Origin: a virus
IMG/VR virus record: IMGVR_UViG_3300042184_000003
Coordinates: 1 to 41,591 of that record
Direction: 5' to 3' (one strand)
Length of the DNA stretch: 41,591 nucleotides
A program made the position numbers and the translations under genes. Positions 18,442 through 25,507 of this stretch are shown piece by piece. Each line of letters opens with the position of its first letter. The stretch's first letter is position 1. The notes beneath the pieces were generated by a model, which saw only the letters and a program-made list of their open reading frames with translations, was not told where the DNA came from and did no database searches.

Positions 18442-18608
18442 TGAGTGACCTCAGGGCGAATGCGCCGAACGTTGTCTTCACCGTACTCAAGGTCAGCCGC
18501 TTCAAGCGCTTCCTCAATGGTCCGGCCAAACATCGGCACCTCTTGAACTTCCTTGCGGTACTCAATGGTGACAAGGAACTTCTTCATTTTCTGCTTATCG
18601 GTGTTCAT
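18438..18608 (-). CDS. 2: gp2-like inhibitor of host RNA polymerase
   Basis: A 56-residue protein that aligns by eye with T7 gp2 (64 residues): KKFLVTIEYR to KKFWATVESS, EVPMFGRTIEEALEAADLEY to [20 protein letters not shown], and NVRRIRPEV to EVTRVRPCV. T7 gp2 binds the beta' jaw of host RNAP and blocks sigma70 transcription; its key Arg56 and Arg58 correspond to R49 and R51. I start at ATG 18608, which overlaps the kinase stop (ATGA) and follows AAGGAG; a longer frame to 18662 lies inside the kinase gene. Its position just before gene 2.5 agrees with T7. Confidence 0.9.
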   Translation of the reverse strand: MNTDKQKMKKFLVTIEYRKEVQEVPMFGRTIEEALEAADLEYGEDNVRRIRPEVTQ

Positions 18609-19252
18609 ACAATCACTCCTTGTTCTTTGAGTTGGTCGATCATCTCCGAGGCGTGGCCCCACTTGTTCACCACGATGGCGTCCATCTGGTGGTCACGCAG
18701 TTCAATGTCAGTGGCGTGCAACGGCTGGTCATCCACAGCAGGGATCGCCCAGTCGCGCTGAAGGCGAACGAGGTGTGCTTGACGGATCGACAGGGCTGCA
18801 TACTCGTTGGCTTGGCGCATGTCAGTGACGACTACAACGGAATCCTTAGGCGCCTTCTTGATCTCCTTGAGACCCTCCAGAAGCCACACGTCAGGGTTCT
18901 GCTTGTAGTTGCGACGGAAGCCTGTTCCGTATTGCTGAAGGTGCCAGCGAGGGCTTCGAGGAATGGTCACATCGAGGAACCCCGAGTCCATCAGCCAGTC
19001 CCGATACTCGGACTCTGGGATCTCATTTAGGGCCAGCTCCTCGAACTGAGCGTCCTTCAGGTCCGTGTGCATGTGGCTCTCCATGACGATGCGAGCGCAG
19101 CCATCAAGGACCAGCTCACGGGCACACTGTTTCTTCAGGACATCCCCGAAGGCGACCCGGTGAACCTTATGGCCCTCAAGGGTGAGCAGCTCGCAAAGGG
19201 TGTCCTTGCCGGAACGGCCTCGCTCAGAGGTCAGCGCAATGATGTCAGTCAT
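18605..19252 (-). CDS. Deoxynucleoside monophosphate kinase
   Basis: A 215-residue protein with a P-loop variant at residues 8-18 (TSERGRSGKDT) of the kind seen in T4 gp1-type dNMP kinases. Further features are WHLQQYGTGFRRN and a strand-Asp-Arg segment, VVVVTDMRQANE, resembling the LID/nucleotide-binding parts of that family. It would phosphorylate dNMPs from host DNA breakdown to dNDPs for phage synthesis. It occupies the place of T7 gene 1.7, an NMP kinase of a different fold, so function may be kept while the gene differs. The start overlaps the upstream ORF by 8 bp. Confidence 0.86.
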   Translation of the reverse strand: MTDIIALTSERGRSGKDTLCELLTLEGHKVHRVAFGDVLKKQCARELVLDGCARIVMESHMHTDLKDAQFEELALNEIPESEYRDWLMDSGFLDVTIPRSPRWHLQQYGTGFRRNYKQNPDVWLLEGLKEIKKAPKDSVVVVTDMRQANEYAALSIRQAHLVRLQRDWAIPAVDDQPLHATDIELRDHQMDAIVVNKWGHASEMIDQLKEQGVIV

Positions 19253-19436
19253 TCACGATGTCCTTGATCTTGGCCCAGAGGTTCTTGAAGAACGCCTTGG
19301 TGCGCTGCCAGAAGTCGGCCTTTGGCGCTGGGGTTGGAGCAGCCACGCCATTACGGCTCAGGAAGTAGGCCGCGTTACGTTGGCGGTCGATGTTGCTCTG
19401 ATGGATGCGATGGGCATACGAACGGTCTTTAGGCAT
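19245..19436 (-). CDS. Small hypothetical protein with amphipathic C-terminus
   Basis: A 63-residue basic protein with no family I recognise. The N-terminal half is Arg/His/Asn rich, then a Pro/Ala hinge (VAAPTPAPK), then an aromatic and Lys-rich amphipathic helix (FWQRTKAFFKNLWAKIKDI). Such a helix could bind membrane or a protein partner. ATG 19436 has an AAAGGAGAT site. It is the first gene downstream of the promoter at 19470. Confidence 0.8.
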   Translation of the reverse strand: MPKDRSYAHRIHQSNIDRQRNAAYFLSRNGVAAPTPAPKADFWQRTKAFFKNLWAKIKDIVND

Positions 19437-19469
19437 CGTTGTGATCTCCTTTCGGTGGGTTGTTGTGCT

Positions 19470-19493
19470 GTAGCCACAGTGAGGGTTTTTAAA
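19470..19493 (-). promoter_or_regulatory. Phage RNAP promoter opening the DNA-metabolism block
   Basis: Consensus with G at -3 (class II), +1 at 19474. It lies just downstream of the early terminator and a 27-residue ORF and restarts transcription for the kinase, gene 2 and following genes. Confidence 0.95.
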
Positions 19494-19577
19494 TCAGCTC
19501 ATGGCATCCCAGCAGGCCGCTATAAACAGCAGCACAGAGATGGTCGCAAAGGCGCCTATCAATCCAGCAATATCCAT
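19494..19577 (-). CDS. 27-residue membrane micropeptide
   Basis: A short frame with an ATAGGAGAA ribosome binding site 5 bases before ATG 19577. The predicted peptide is a single hydrophobic helix: MDIAGLIGAFATISVLLF, then IAACWDAMS. It lies between the early terminator and the promoter at 19470, so it would only be made by read-through. Coding is supported by the good ribosome binding site and the clean hydrophobic profile; no homologue is known to me. Confidence 0.55.
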   Translation of the reverse strand: MDIAGLIGAFATISVLLFIAACWDAMS

Positions 19578-19601
19578 AGATTTCTCCTATCGTTACAGGC
19601 G

Positions 19602-19635
19602 TAAAAAAGCCCCAAGGACCGAAGTCGATGGGGCT
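19602..19635 (-). terminator. Intrinsic terminator after the early block (T7 TE position)
   Basis: On the minus strand, AGCCCC (19635-19630) pairs with GGGGCT (19614-19609), with a partly paired 15-nt loop, followed by six T. It lies downstream of ligase and three small genes, like TE in T7, and would stop host RNAP at the end of the early transcript. Confidence 0.9.
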
Positions 19636-19642
19636 CGTTGAG

Positions 19643-20083
19643 TTAGGCGTAAGGCTTTAGCAGCCGGTGAATCTCGTTGATCTGACCCTTGAGATCCCTG
19701 ATGGTTTTCGCTTGGGCATCGAGGCGGGATTGCACGTCGAGGCTCTCGCTCTTATGGGACCGATGATCCTTCATGAACAGCGCCAGTTCTGCAAAGGCAG
19801 CCCAGCGATACTTACCACGAGACCCAGAGCCATAGCGCAGGTCCAGTAGATCCCTGTCAGGTGTCGCCAGAGCCTGCTCAATGTCGCTGTAGATCTTCAT
19901 TCGAAGCTCATCCCGTTGCAGCTTAGCGAAGGCTTCTTGGGCCTCCTTGAGTTCCTTGAGTTCCTTCTCTTTGGCTTCGGCCTTGGCCTTATCCCTGAGG
20001 GGCTTATTGGTCTTGTAGCAGACGAAGCAGAGCGCGGACAGAATCACAGTGGCAATCGGAAACAGGAACTGGAAGAACGACAT
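19643..20083 (-). CDS. Membrane-anchored coiled-coil protein
   Basis: A 146-residue protein. Residues about 4-23 (FQFLFPIATVILSALCFVCY) form one membrane helix. The next 40 residues are a Lys/Glu/Ala coiled coil (KAKAEAKEKELKELKEAQEA), and the C-terminal part holds a second heptad-like helix (about 115-140). It is the last gene before the early terminator and overlaps the previous stop (TAATG). The layout is that of a cytoplasmic coiled coil tethered to the inner membrane. Function unknown; not an Rz protein, since the lysis cassette lies elsewhere. Confidence 0.8.
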   Translation of the reverse strand: MSFFQFLFPIATVILSALCFVCYKTNKPLRDKAKAEAKEKELKELKEAQEAFAKLQRDELRMKIYSDIEQALATPDRDLLDLRYGSGSRGKYRWAAFAELALFMKDHRSHKSESLDVQSRLDAQAKTIRDLKGQINEIHRLLKPYA

Positions 20084-20358
20084 TAACGGATCTCCTTGCG
20101 AATGGGTTTGTTCATCATGATGTCGCGGGCAATCTCAAAGGCAATCTCAAAGGCAATCTGCTCGTGGTAATTGCCATCCATGCAGACCTCACGCGGTATG
20201 AAGGTGGTCTTGTCGCACATCTCAACTCCACCATTGGTCTGGATCATTACGGCGATCTGAGTGGCGAACAGTTCGGGTCGATTGGCCACGGTCACAGAGA
20301 CCTTTGGAAACAGACGCCCAAGGTAGCGGTCAACTTGAGAAGCAATGAATACGGACAC
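20083..20358 (-). CDS. Hypothetical protein with a short internal duplication
   Basis: A 91-residue protein, start GTG 20358, behind AAGGAATAACCT. It has a short exact repeat near the C-terminus (AFEIAFEIA, coded by a tandem 12-bp DNA repeat near 20135-20160). The rest looks globular with mixed strands (VSVTVANRPEL). No family recognised. It sits in the tightly packed stretch between ligase and the early terminator. Confidence 0.75.
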   Translation of the reverse strand: MSVFIASQVDRYLGRLFPKVSVTVANRPELFATQIAVMIQTNGGVEMCDKTTFIPREVCMDGNYHEQIAFEIAFEIARDIMMNKPIRKEIR

Positions 20359-20361
20359 AGG

Positions 20362-20457
20362 TTATTCCTTAGGTGGCTTGTTCGTGATGTTGATCAGAAC
20401 AGTCAGCAGCCCGAAGGCCACCGCTGTGAACATGCAGAATTCAATCAGTTCCTCCAT
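20362..20457 (-). CDS. 31-residue membrane micropeptide
   Basis: A short frame with AAGGAG 7 bases before ATG 20457; the ribosome binding site overlaps the ligase stop codon. The product has an acidic N-terminus (MEELIEF), a hydrophobic helix (CMFTAVAFGLLTVLINI) and a polar tail (TNKPPKE). It ends 3 bp before the next gene's GTG. Good spacing and coupling support expression; function unknown. Confidence 0.6.
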   Translation of the reverse strand: MEELIEFCMFTAVAFGLLTVLINITNKPPKE

Positions 20458-20461
20458 GGCC

Positions 20462-21520
20462 CTACTCCTTGATGAACGGCGAAGAGATACCACGGAACGA
20501 GTCGAACGAAGGGTGACGCAGAGACCCGTCAGGGTAGCGCTCCATGAACGTCACCTTGGCGGTGAAGCCATTAGCCCAGCCAGCACCTATGGTCTCGACC
20601 TTGGCGGTGAACTCATCCATGAGCTTCCTTGAGATCTTGCAGGCGTTGACTACATGGCCACTCTCAAGGAGGACCTCGAAGCCAATCACCTTGCCCTCAT
20701 TGGCCTTCCCAGCGGTGCCCCAAACGAGGCCCTGAATGATCCCATCCTCGTTGTCATCAGGAACCATCTTCCACCAGCCAGTCACCTTGGATCGACGGTA
20801 GTAGCCCATCGGGCTCTTGACCACCAAGCCTTCCTCACCACGCTCGCGTACAGCGTTGTACAGCGTCGTCAGGTCAGGAGGGGTCTCAGTGGGAATCTCG
20901 TTGCCTTCCCCATCCTTGATGATCAGTGGCTCGCAAGGGTCCATTGAGTAGATCTCATAGGACTCAGCTACGCGCCAGTCGATCTCTGGGAAGTATTCCT
21001 TGAGCTTGGCCACTTGGTACTCAACGTGCATCTTACGGACTGCCGTGAAGACCTCATATTCCTCACCAGAGATCACCACGTCCAGCGGCAGGATGTCGAA
21101 GACGTAGACCCGAACGTTACTCAGCGGCACCGACTCAGACTTACGGCGCAAGGTGCCCGAGGTGGTCTTGCAGGGGACCTCTTCGCCGTCCTCAAGGAGG
21201 ATCAGCTCAGCGTCCAGCATGAAGCCAGTCTCACGGAACATCGCCTCACCAGCATTTGGATGGAAGAACCTCGACCAGCGATCATCGAGACTCAGCGGGG
21301 CGTCCTTGGCGAGTGCCGGAAACATCTTTCCTTCACGACTCAGGAAGTCAACCTTGTGGGTTGTCCCGATGGGCTCCACGATCAGGTTCAACCGGACGCC
21401 ATCCTTCTTCACGTCAGCGATCACATAGGCCTCATCAAGAACCTCTTGGATGGCCTTAGCGTTGTAGTCAGTTGGGCGGTATGGCTTGGTGTTCAGAATG
21501 ACGGCTTCAACTTTGGACAC
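20462..21520 (-). CDS. 1.3: ATP-dependent DNA ligase gp1.3
   Basis: A 352-residue protein (T7 gp1.3 is 359). Motif I is ADVKKDGVRL with the adenylated Lys at K38. Motif III-like FMLDAELILLEDGEE, motif IV EEGLVVKSPMG and motif V GWWKMVPD are present, and the C-terminal domain contains DGIIQGLVWGT and GKVIGFEVLLESG, as in T7. It seals nicks between Okazaki fragments. The start codon is GTG 21520, 8 bases behind AAGGA. Confidence 0.97.
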   Translation of the reverse strand: MSKVEAVILNTKPYRPTDYNAKAIQEVLDEAYVIADVKKDGVRLNLIVEPIGTTHKVDFLSREGKMFPALAKDAPLSLDDRWSRFFHPNAGEAMFRETGFMLDAELILLEDGEEVPCKTTSGTLRRKSESVPLSNVRVYVFDILPLDVVISGEEYEVFTAVRKMHVEYQVAKLKEYFPEIDWRVAESYEIYSMDPCEPLIIKDGEGNEIPTETPPDLTTLYNAVRERGEEGLVVKSPMGYYRRSKVTGWWKMVPDDNEDGIIQGLVWGTAGKANEGKVIGFEVLLESGHVVNACKISRKLMDEFTAKVETIGAGWANGFTAKVTFMERYPDGSLRHPSFDSFRGISSPFIKE

Positions 21521-21531
21521 AGGATGGTTCC

Positions 21532-21942
21532 TTACTTAGCGGATTCGGTAGAGGTTTTGGTTTGACGCTTGGCCCGAGTCTTCACAGGTTTGGCCTGGGA
21601 CTCTTCAATGGCCTTATCGAGCTTCTCAACGAGAGCTTCAGCAGCACGCTTGCCGACCTCACTGAAAGGGCCCGTCACTTCGGTGACCTCAGGTTCCTTG
21701 TGCAAGATCTTCATGAGGGTCTTGAAGTGAATCTCAACGGCCTTGGTGGTGACCTTCTCGGCACCCATACGCAAGGCTTCGATGCGAGTCTCAAGGTCAC
21801 CCGAGAGGAAGCGGTTTTCCAGCAGCTCATCAGCGTTGTAGCCGACCCGGCTCGTGGTGGTCTGGTCACCGATGGTGGTAGAGGTTTCGATGAGGATCAG
21901 GTCGTCCACTTTGGAACTGGTAGCGGTCACAATAACTTGCAT
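21532..21942 (-). CDS. Hypothetical protein between gene 1.1-like and ligase
   Basis: A 136-residue protein with an AAGGAGATCCAAGA site before ATG 21942. The N-terminal 50 residues are beta-type (VIVTATSSKVDDLILIE), the middle is helical, and the C-terminal 30 residues are Lys/Thr/Arg rich (KPVKTRAKRQTKTST) and may bind nucleic acid. No T7 relative recognised. Confidence 0.8.
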   Translation of the reverse strand: MQVIVTATSSKVDDLILIETSTTIGDQTTTSRVGYNADELLENRFLSGDLETRIEALRMGAEKVTTKAVEIHFKTLMKILHKEPEVTEVTGPFSEVGKRAAEALVEKLDKAIEESQAKPVKTRAKRQTKTSTESAK

Positions 21943-21966
21943 TCTTGGATCTCCTTAAGGCTGGAA

Positions 21967-22122
21967 TTAGTAGGCGTTGCCGGTGCAGATTGGGACCCAC
22001 TCTTGGCGGGTGCCACGGGTTGGCTTGTGCAGCTTGCCCTTCTTGGTGCGGATGGCTTCCATCTCAGAGTCATCACGCAGGGTCTTACGGGTGTTCTTCA
22101 CGAAGTTCTGTGCAGCGTTCAT
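21967..22122 (-). CDS. Small basic protein after RNAP (gene 1.1 position)
   Basis: A 51-residue basic protein with ATG 22122 and an AAGGAA site that overlaps the RNAP stop codon. The middle is Arg/Lys rich (IRTKKGKLHKPTRGTRQEW). T7 has a small basic protein, gp1.1 (42 residues, also Lys/Arg rich), at exactly this place, but I cannot show true homology. It is probably translationally coupled to RNAP. Confidence 0.7.
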   Translation of the reverse strand: MNAAQNFVKNTRKTLRDDSEMEAIRTKKGKLHKPTRGTRQEWVPICTGNAY

Positions 22123-22133
22123 CAAGTAATTCC

Positions 22134-24788
22134 TTATGCAAATGCAAATTCAGATTTGAGGATTTCACGGATGTCCAGAGTTCCCTTGGCTGGGATCTCA
22201 GGCATCTTTTCAAGTTGGGTCGCGTGGAGTTGCTCCATGAACTGCTCACGGAAGTCCTCCAGTACATCGTTGTTCTCGTAGGTCTCGACCATCGTCTCTC
22301 GGACAGCGCGGAACATCGCCCCGGCTTTCGCTGGGATCGTCCCAAAGGAATCGTGAATCAGCGCGAAGAAGGTAATGCCGTAGTTCTCAGCGGAATGAAC
22401 CACTGTCTTCCGAAGGTGGCTCCCGTCTTGCGAGTGGACGAAGTTCGGGGAAATGCCCGACTCCTGTTTACGTGCATCAATCTTGTCGCTGTCTCGCACC
22501 GTCACAGTTGACTGGATGCGAATGTCACCGAGGAACATCAGGTCGATCCGTCGAGTTTCGGGGATCATGTACTCTTGCCACACAGGGAACCCATCAGGCG
22601 TGCACCAGTAGACTGGCATGGCCTTCTTCAGGATCTCCTTGGACTTCTTACACTTGACCTCAGAGCTGAGTAGCTTGGCTGCCTTCTGAAGCCAGTTCAT
22701 TGCTTCCACAGCGGCGACCACTACAACACTCACAGAGTCCCAGATGAGGCCAGCCATGAAGCGGCTCGCTTGACCGGGGTCGGTGAACATGGAGCCCTCA
22801 CCGTTGTCGATGGCTTTCTTTACGATGTCTTCACGAACCTGATCGGAGAACCCGTAGGCTTTCGATCCGTAGGCCAGTGTCATCACTGATCGCTTGGTAA
22901 CCTTTCGGGACATCCCGTAGGCCAGCCACGCCATAGCGAGGGTTTTTGTTCCGAGGACTTTTCGATCTCGTATCTCACCGGTCTTGTCATCAGCGATAGT
23001 TTCGATGGAGTCATCAGAACCAGTGGCTGCGAGAACGATGAGAGCCGCTTCGACTTCATCGGAGACCAGCTTGTAGATGTCTTGTACGGTTTCGCTTGGA
23101 AGAAGGTTGACCGCCCGACCGCCACGTTCATCGCGAAGCATCGCAGAGAAGTGTTGAATGCCGGAGCAACTCCCATCGAAAGCAATGGGTAAAGCTGAAA
23201 CATGGTTGACGCCATCGCGCTTAACTCCTTCCCACTCAAAGCAGAACGCTAAGAAACAGAATGGTGAATCCAGCCCCATCCAATCGATGTTGTTCAGCGG
23301 GTCTCTGGCAGTCGCAAGGATCATCTCCTCGTTGTCCATCACCCACTGTTTGCGTTCCTCAAAGGTGACCTTATCGACCCCGGCAGTGTTCGCCCCATGG
23401 ATCATCAGCCACTGAATCCCCTCCTCACCAACCGGCTCACCTTGGGCAGCGCAGAGCACGCCTTTGGTCATATCGTTGGACTGAGGGTTGAACGCAGGGA
23501 TCGCATAGACCCGGCCACGCCAATCCAAGTTGTACGGGAAGTAGATCGCATCGAAGTCAGCGAACTTGTTGGCTTGCTCAAGAGAGAACTCATAGGAGAG
23601 TCGTCGAGAGACCCTTGCAGCATCTTTGCGATATACCGCTGAGGCTGCCTTCTTCCATTCCTTCAGAGCCACCTCGTTGGTGTCGATGTCGTGAGGCTTC
23701 ACAGGGAGGTCTTCACGTTCCAACGTAGGGAACTCTTTGATTGGCACGTTGGCCCACTCCATGACCGTGTTGGCCACGTCGAGAACCCTCGTGTTGATGC
23801 GCCATGCGGTGTTCTGAGCGAGGTTCACAGCCTTGTAAACTTCAGGCATGTGAACATCACGGTAACGCTTGAGGGCCCGCTTAGAGGGCACCCGGATGAA
23901 CGTCACAGGCTTGCGACCCTTGGCCCAGTAGCCGCCACTGTGAGTCCCGACCCAAGGTTTAGGCTGGACAACGCAGGGCTGATACCGTGGGAAGATCCCA
24001 GAGAGGATGTAGGCCCGAGACTGGAGCTTTTCGGCCCACTCAGGTTTCAAGTAGACATACTCACCGTCCAGCTTCTTGATGCCCTTGTGCTCCCGGCGCA
24101 CCTCAATCAGTTGGGTCGATTCAATCAGCAACTCCAGCATACGAATGCCCATGTGATAGCGGACATCTGCATCCATCGAGTTCCAGTCGATCCACTCACT
24201 GGTCAGCTTCCCATCATCGACCATTTGCTGTTCGATGCGGGCCATGTACTCCACCTTGTAGGTGTTGCCATTGCGCTGAGCCAATGCCTTCTTAAGGTGC
24301 TTCTGGTAGTAGGCCTGTTCGGCTGCCCTTACTCGACCATAACGAGCCTCCTCTTCGAGGGCCCCACCGATGCTCACAGCCATCTCAGTGATGGTCGGAG
24401 CGCCATTGCGTTGAGCGATGCGGTTCATGGTCCAGCGGATGGTCACCGAAGCGATCACCTCAGGGTTCATCTGTTGGAACGCCCCGATGGCCACATGCTT
24501 GCGACGGACCTTGGTGACTTGATGGTCAATCCAGTTCTTGATCGCCTCAGTGAGCAGCGGAACGAGAGTCCCGAGGAGTGGCTTGGCCACTTGGTTCATC
24601 GAGAACTCTCCACGATCCATTGAGCGCTCAAGGGCCCTATTGAATCGTTCCTCACCCAAGGTATAGGCCTCATGTTCGAGCTTGAGTTGCTCGGCTGCGA
24701 GGGCTGGACCGTAGATGGCTGCGAGGGAATCGAAGGCGTGTGTCGAGGAGATGTCGCTAAAGTCGTGCTTCTTTGGAGCTTCGAGCAT
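22134..24788 (-). CDS. 1: Single-subunit phage RNA polymerase gp1
   Basis: An 884-residue protein (T7 883). The catalytic residues of T7 (D537, K631, Y639, H811, D812) have clear counterparts one position later, in FDGSCSGIQHF, KVTKRSVMTLAYGSK and ALIHDSFGT. The C-terminus FAFA is identical. In the specificity loop (RRIDLMFLGDIRIQ), R746, R756 and Q758 are kept but N748 is Asp (about residue 749), as in T3. It transcribes all genes behind the ten phage promoters. ATG 24788 has only a weak ribosome binding site (AAGTGA). Unlike in T7, a phage promoter lies upstream, at 24874. Confidence 0.98.
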   Translation of the reverse strand: MLEAPKKHDFSDISSTHAFDSLAAIYGPALAAEQLKLEHEAYTLGEERFNRALERSMDRGEFSMNQVAKPLLGTLVPLLTEAIKNWIDHQVTKVRRKHVAIGAFQQMNPEVIASVTIRWTMNRIAQRNGAPTITEMAVSIGGALEEEARYGRVRAAEQAYYQKHLKKALAQRNGNTYKVEYMARIEQQMVDDGKLTSEWIDWNSMDADVRYHMGIRMLELLIESTQLIEVRREHKGIKKLDGEYVYLKPEWAEKLQSRAYILSGIFPRYQPCVVQPKPWVGTHSGGYWAKGRKPVTFIRVPSKRALKRYRDVHMPEVYKAVNLAQNTAWRINTRVLDVANTVMEWANVPIKEFPTLEREDLPVKPHDIDTNEVALKEWKKAASAVYRKDAARVSRRLSYEFSLEQANKFADFDAIYFPYNLDWRGRVYAIPAFNPQSNDMTKGVLCAAQGEPVGEEGIQWLMIHGANTAGVDKVTFEERKQWVMDNEEMILATARDPLNNIDWMGLDSPFCFLAFCFEWEGVKRDGVNHVSALPIAFDGSCSGIQHFSAMLRDERGGRAVNLLPSETVQDIYKLVSDEVEAALIVLAATGSDDSIETIADDKTGEIRDRKVLGTKTLAMAWLAYGMSRKVTKRSVMTLAYGSKAYGFSDQVREDIVKKAIDNGEGSMFTDPGQASRFMAGLIWDSVSVVVVAAVEAMNWLQKAAKLLSSEVKCKKSKEILKKAMPVYWCTPDGFPVWQEYMIPETRRIDLMFLGDIRIQSTVTVRDSDKIDARKQESGISPNFVHSQDGSHLRKTVVHSAENYGITFFALIHDSFGTIPAKAGAMFRAVRETMVETYENNDVLEDFREQFMEQLHATQLEKMPEIPAKGTLDIREILKSEFAFA
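22930..22948 (-). promoter_or_regulatory. Promoter-like sequence inside the RNAP gene
   Basis: The minus strand reads CAAAAACCCTCGCTATG then GGC, matching the consensus at 15 of 17 positions (C for T at -17, G for A at -6), with predicted +1 at 22931. It codes for the segment TKTLAMA of the polymerase. The gene 1.1-like and ligase genes lie downstream, where T7 has phi1.1 and phi1.3 promoters. Activity is uncertain because -6 is normally invariant here. Confidence 0.4.
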
Positions 24789-24821
24789 CAGTCAGATTCA
24801 CTTATGAGAGTTGATGGCTCC

Positions 24822-24866
24822 CAGAGGCGATCTTTAAGATGATCTTTAAGGTTAAAACCCCCTCTG
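24822..24866 (-). promoter_or_regulatory. Leader hairpin and AT-rich repeats upstream of RNAP
   Basis: CAGAGG (24866-24861) pairs with CCTCTG (24827-24822) on the minus strand, enclosing an AT-rich stretch with two copies of CTTAAAGATC (24850-24841 and 24838-24829). It lies in the transcript from the promoter at 24874, before the RNAP start. A processing site (T7 R1-like) or an AT-rich origin element are possible; neither is shown. Confidence 0.45.
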
Positions 24867-24873
24867 AGTGTGT

Positions 24874-24898
24874 GTAGCCACAGTGAGGGTTTTTAAAT
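24874..24898 (-). promoter_or_regulatory. Phage RNAP promoter upstream of the RNAP gene
   Basis: Exact class II consensus (G at -3) with +1 at 24878, about 90 nt before the RNAP start and 6 bp after the stop of the preceding early gene. It would let the polymerase drive its own gene. Confidence 0.95.
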
Positions 24899-24904
24899 TG
24901 AGGC

Positions 24905-25312
24905 TTACTTCAGGACTTCGATTCGGCCATGAACGTCGGAGAGCTTGTAGACAAACTCTTTGATCTCGCAGGTATCGTACCAAGCGCCAACGGCCTTTCT
25001 GATTGCCATCTCAAGGCCTTGGTTATACTTGAAGGCAGCCTTACAACCAGCGAGGCCAAACCAGCGAGGCCTGTTCGCATAGGCCATCTCAGCAGTATCA
25101 CGGGCGGCATAAGGCGGGTATGGTCGAGGCGTTGCGTAGGACGTTTGGGTAATCGTGAGGAGCTGATCCGTCACACTGTAGGCCAGGGTTTCAACGTGCC
25201 GCCCACAGGGCCCTTCACCCAGCTTGAAGACCACCTCAGTGACCTTCATGAGGCCGTAACGCTCAGGCTCAGGGAACGAGGCGCGAAGCTTGATCTGCTT
25301 GACGTGGGTCAT
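24905..25312 (-). CDS. Early hypothetical protein, last gene before RNAP
   Basis: A 135-residue protein I do not recognise. It has a Tyr/Pro/Ala segment (TPRPYPPYAARDTAEMAY) flanked by beta-type stretches (VTEVVFKLGEG, IKEFVYKLSD) and six-odd aromatic residues in the C-terminal half. The start ATG directly follows the stop of the previous gene (TGAATG). It lies in the early block read by host RNAP, where T7-like phages keep host-takeover and anti-defence genes. Confidence 0.8.
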   Translation of the reverse strand: MTHVKQIKLRASFPEPERYGLMKVTEVVFKLGEGPCGRHVETLAYSVTDQLLTITQTSYATPRPYPPYAARDTAEMAYANRPRWFGLAGCKAAFKYNQGLEMAIRKAVGAWYDTCEIKEFVYKLSDVHGRIEVLK

Positions 25313-25507
25313 TCAGAAGCCTCCCCGGTAGCAGCGAGTGAAGTCGCCTTGGTCGCTGTAGCGCAGCTTCGAGTGCTGGCGCATCGCTTGCCCTGAGAAA
25401 CGCAGCTCAGGCACTTGCGGACCATTCTTCACAGCCCTGAGGACTTTTTGAGCACGAATGTACTCGTCAGTGAGACCCTTGCGAGCCGGTTGGTAGTTCG
25501 TGTGCAT
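25313..25507 (-). CDS. Small basic early protein
   Basis: A 64-residue protein rich in Arg, Lys and Gln (RKGLTDEYIRAQKVLRAVKN). ATG 25507 overlaps the dioxygenase stop (TGATG); a GTG one codon earlier is the alternative start. There is only a distant GGAG site, so expression probably depends on coupling. No family recognised. Confidence 0.72.
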   Translation of the reverse strand: MHTNYQPARKGLTDEYIRAQKVLRAVKNGPQVPELRFSGQAMRQHSKLRYSDQGDFTRCYRGGF

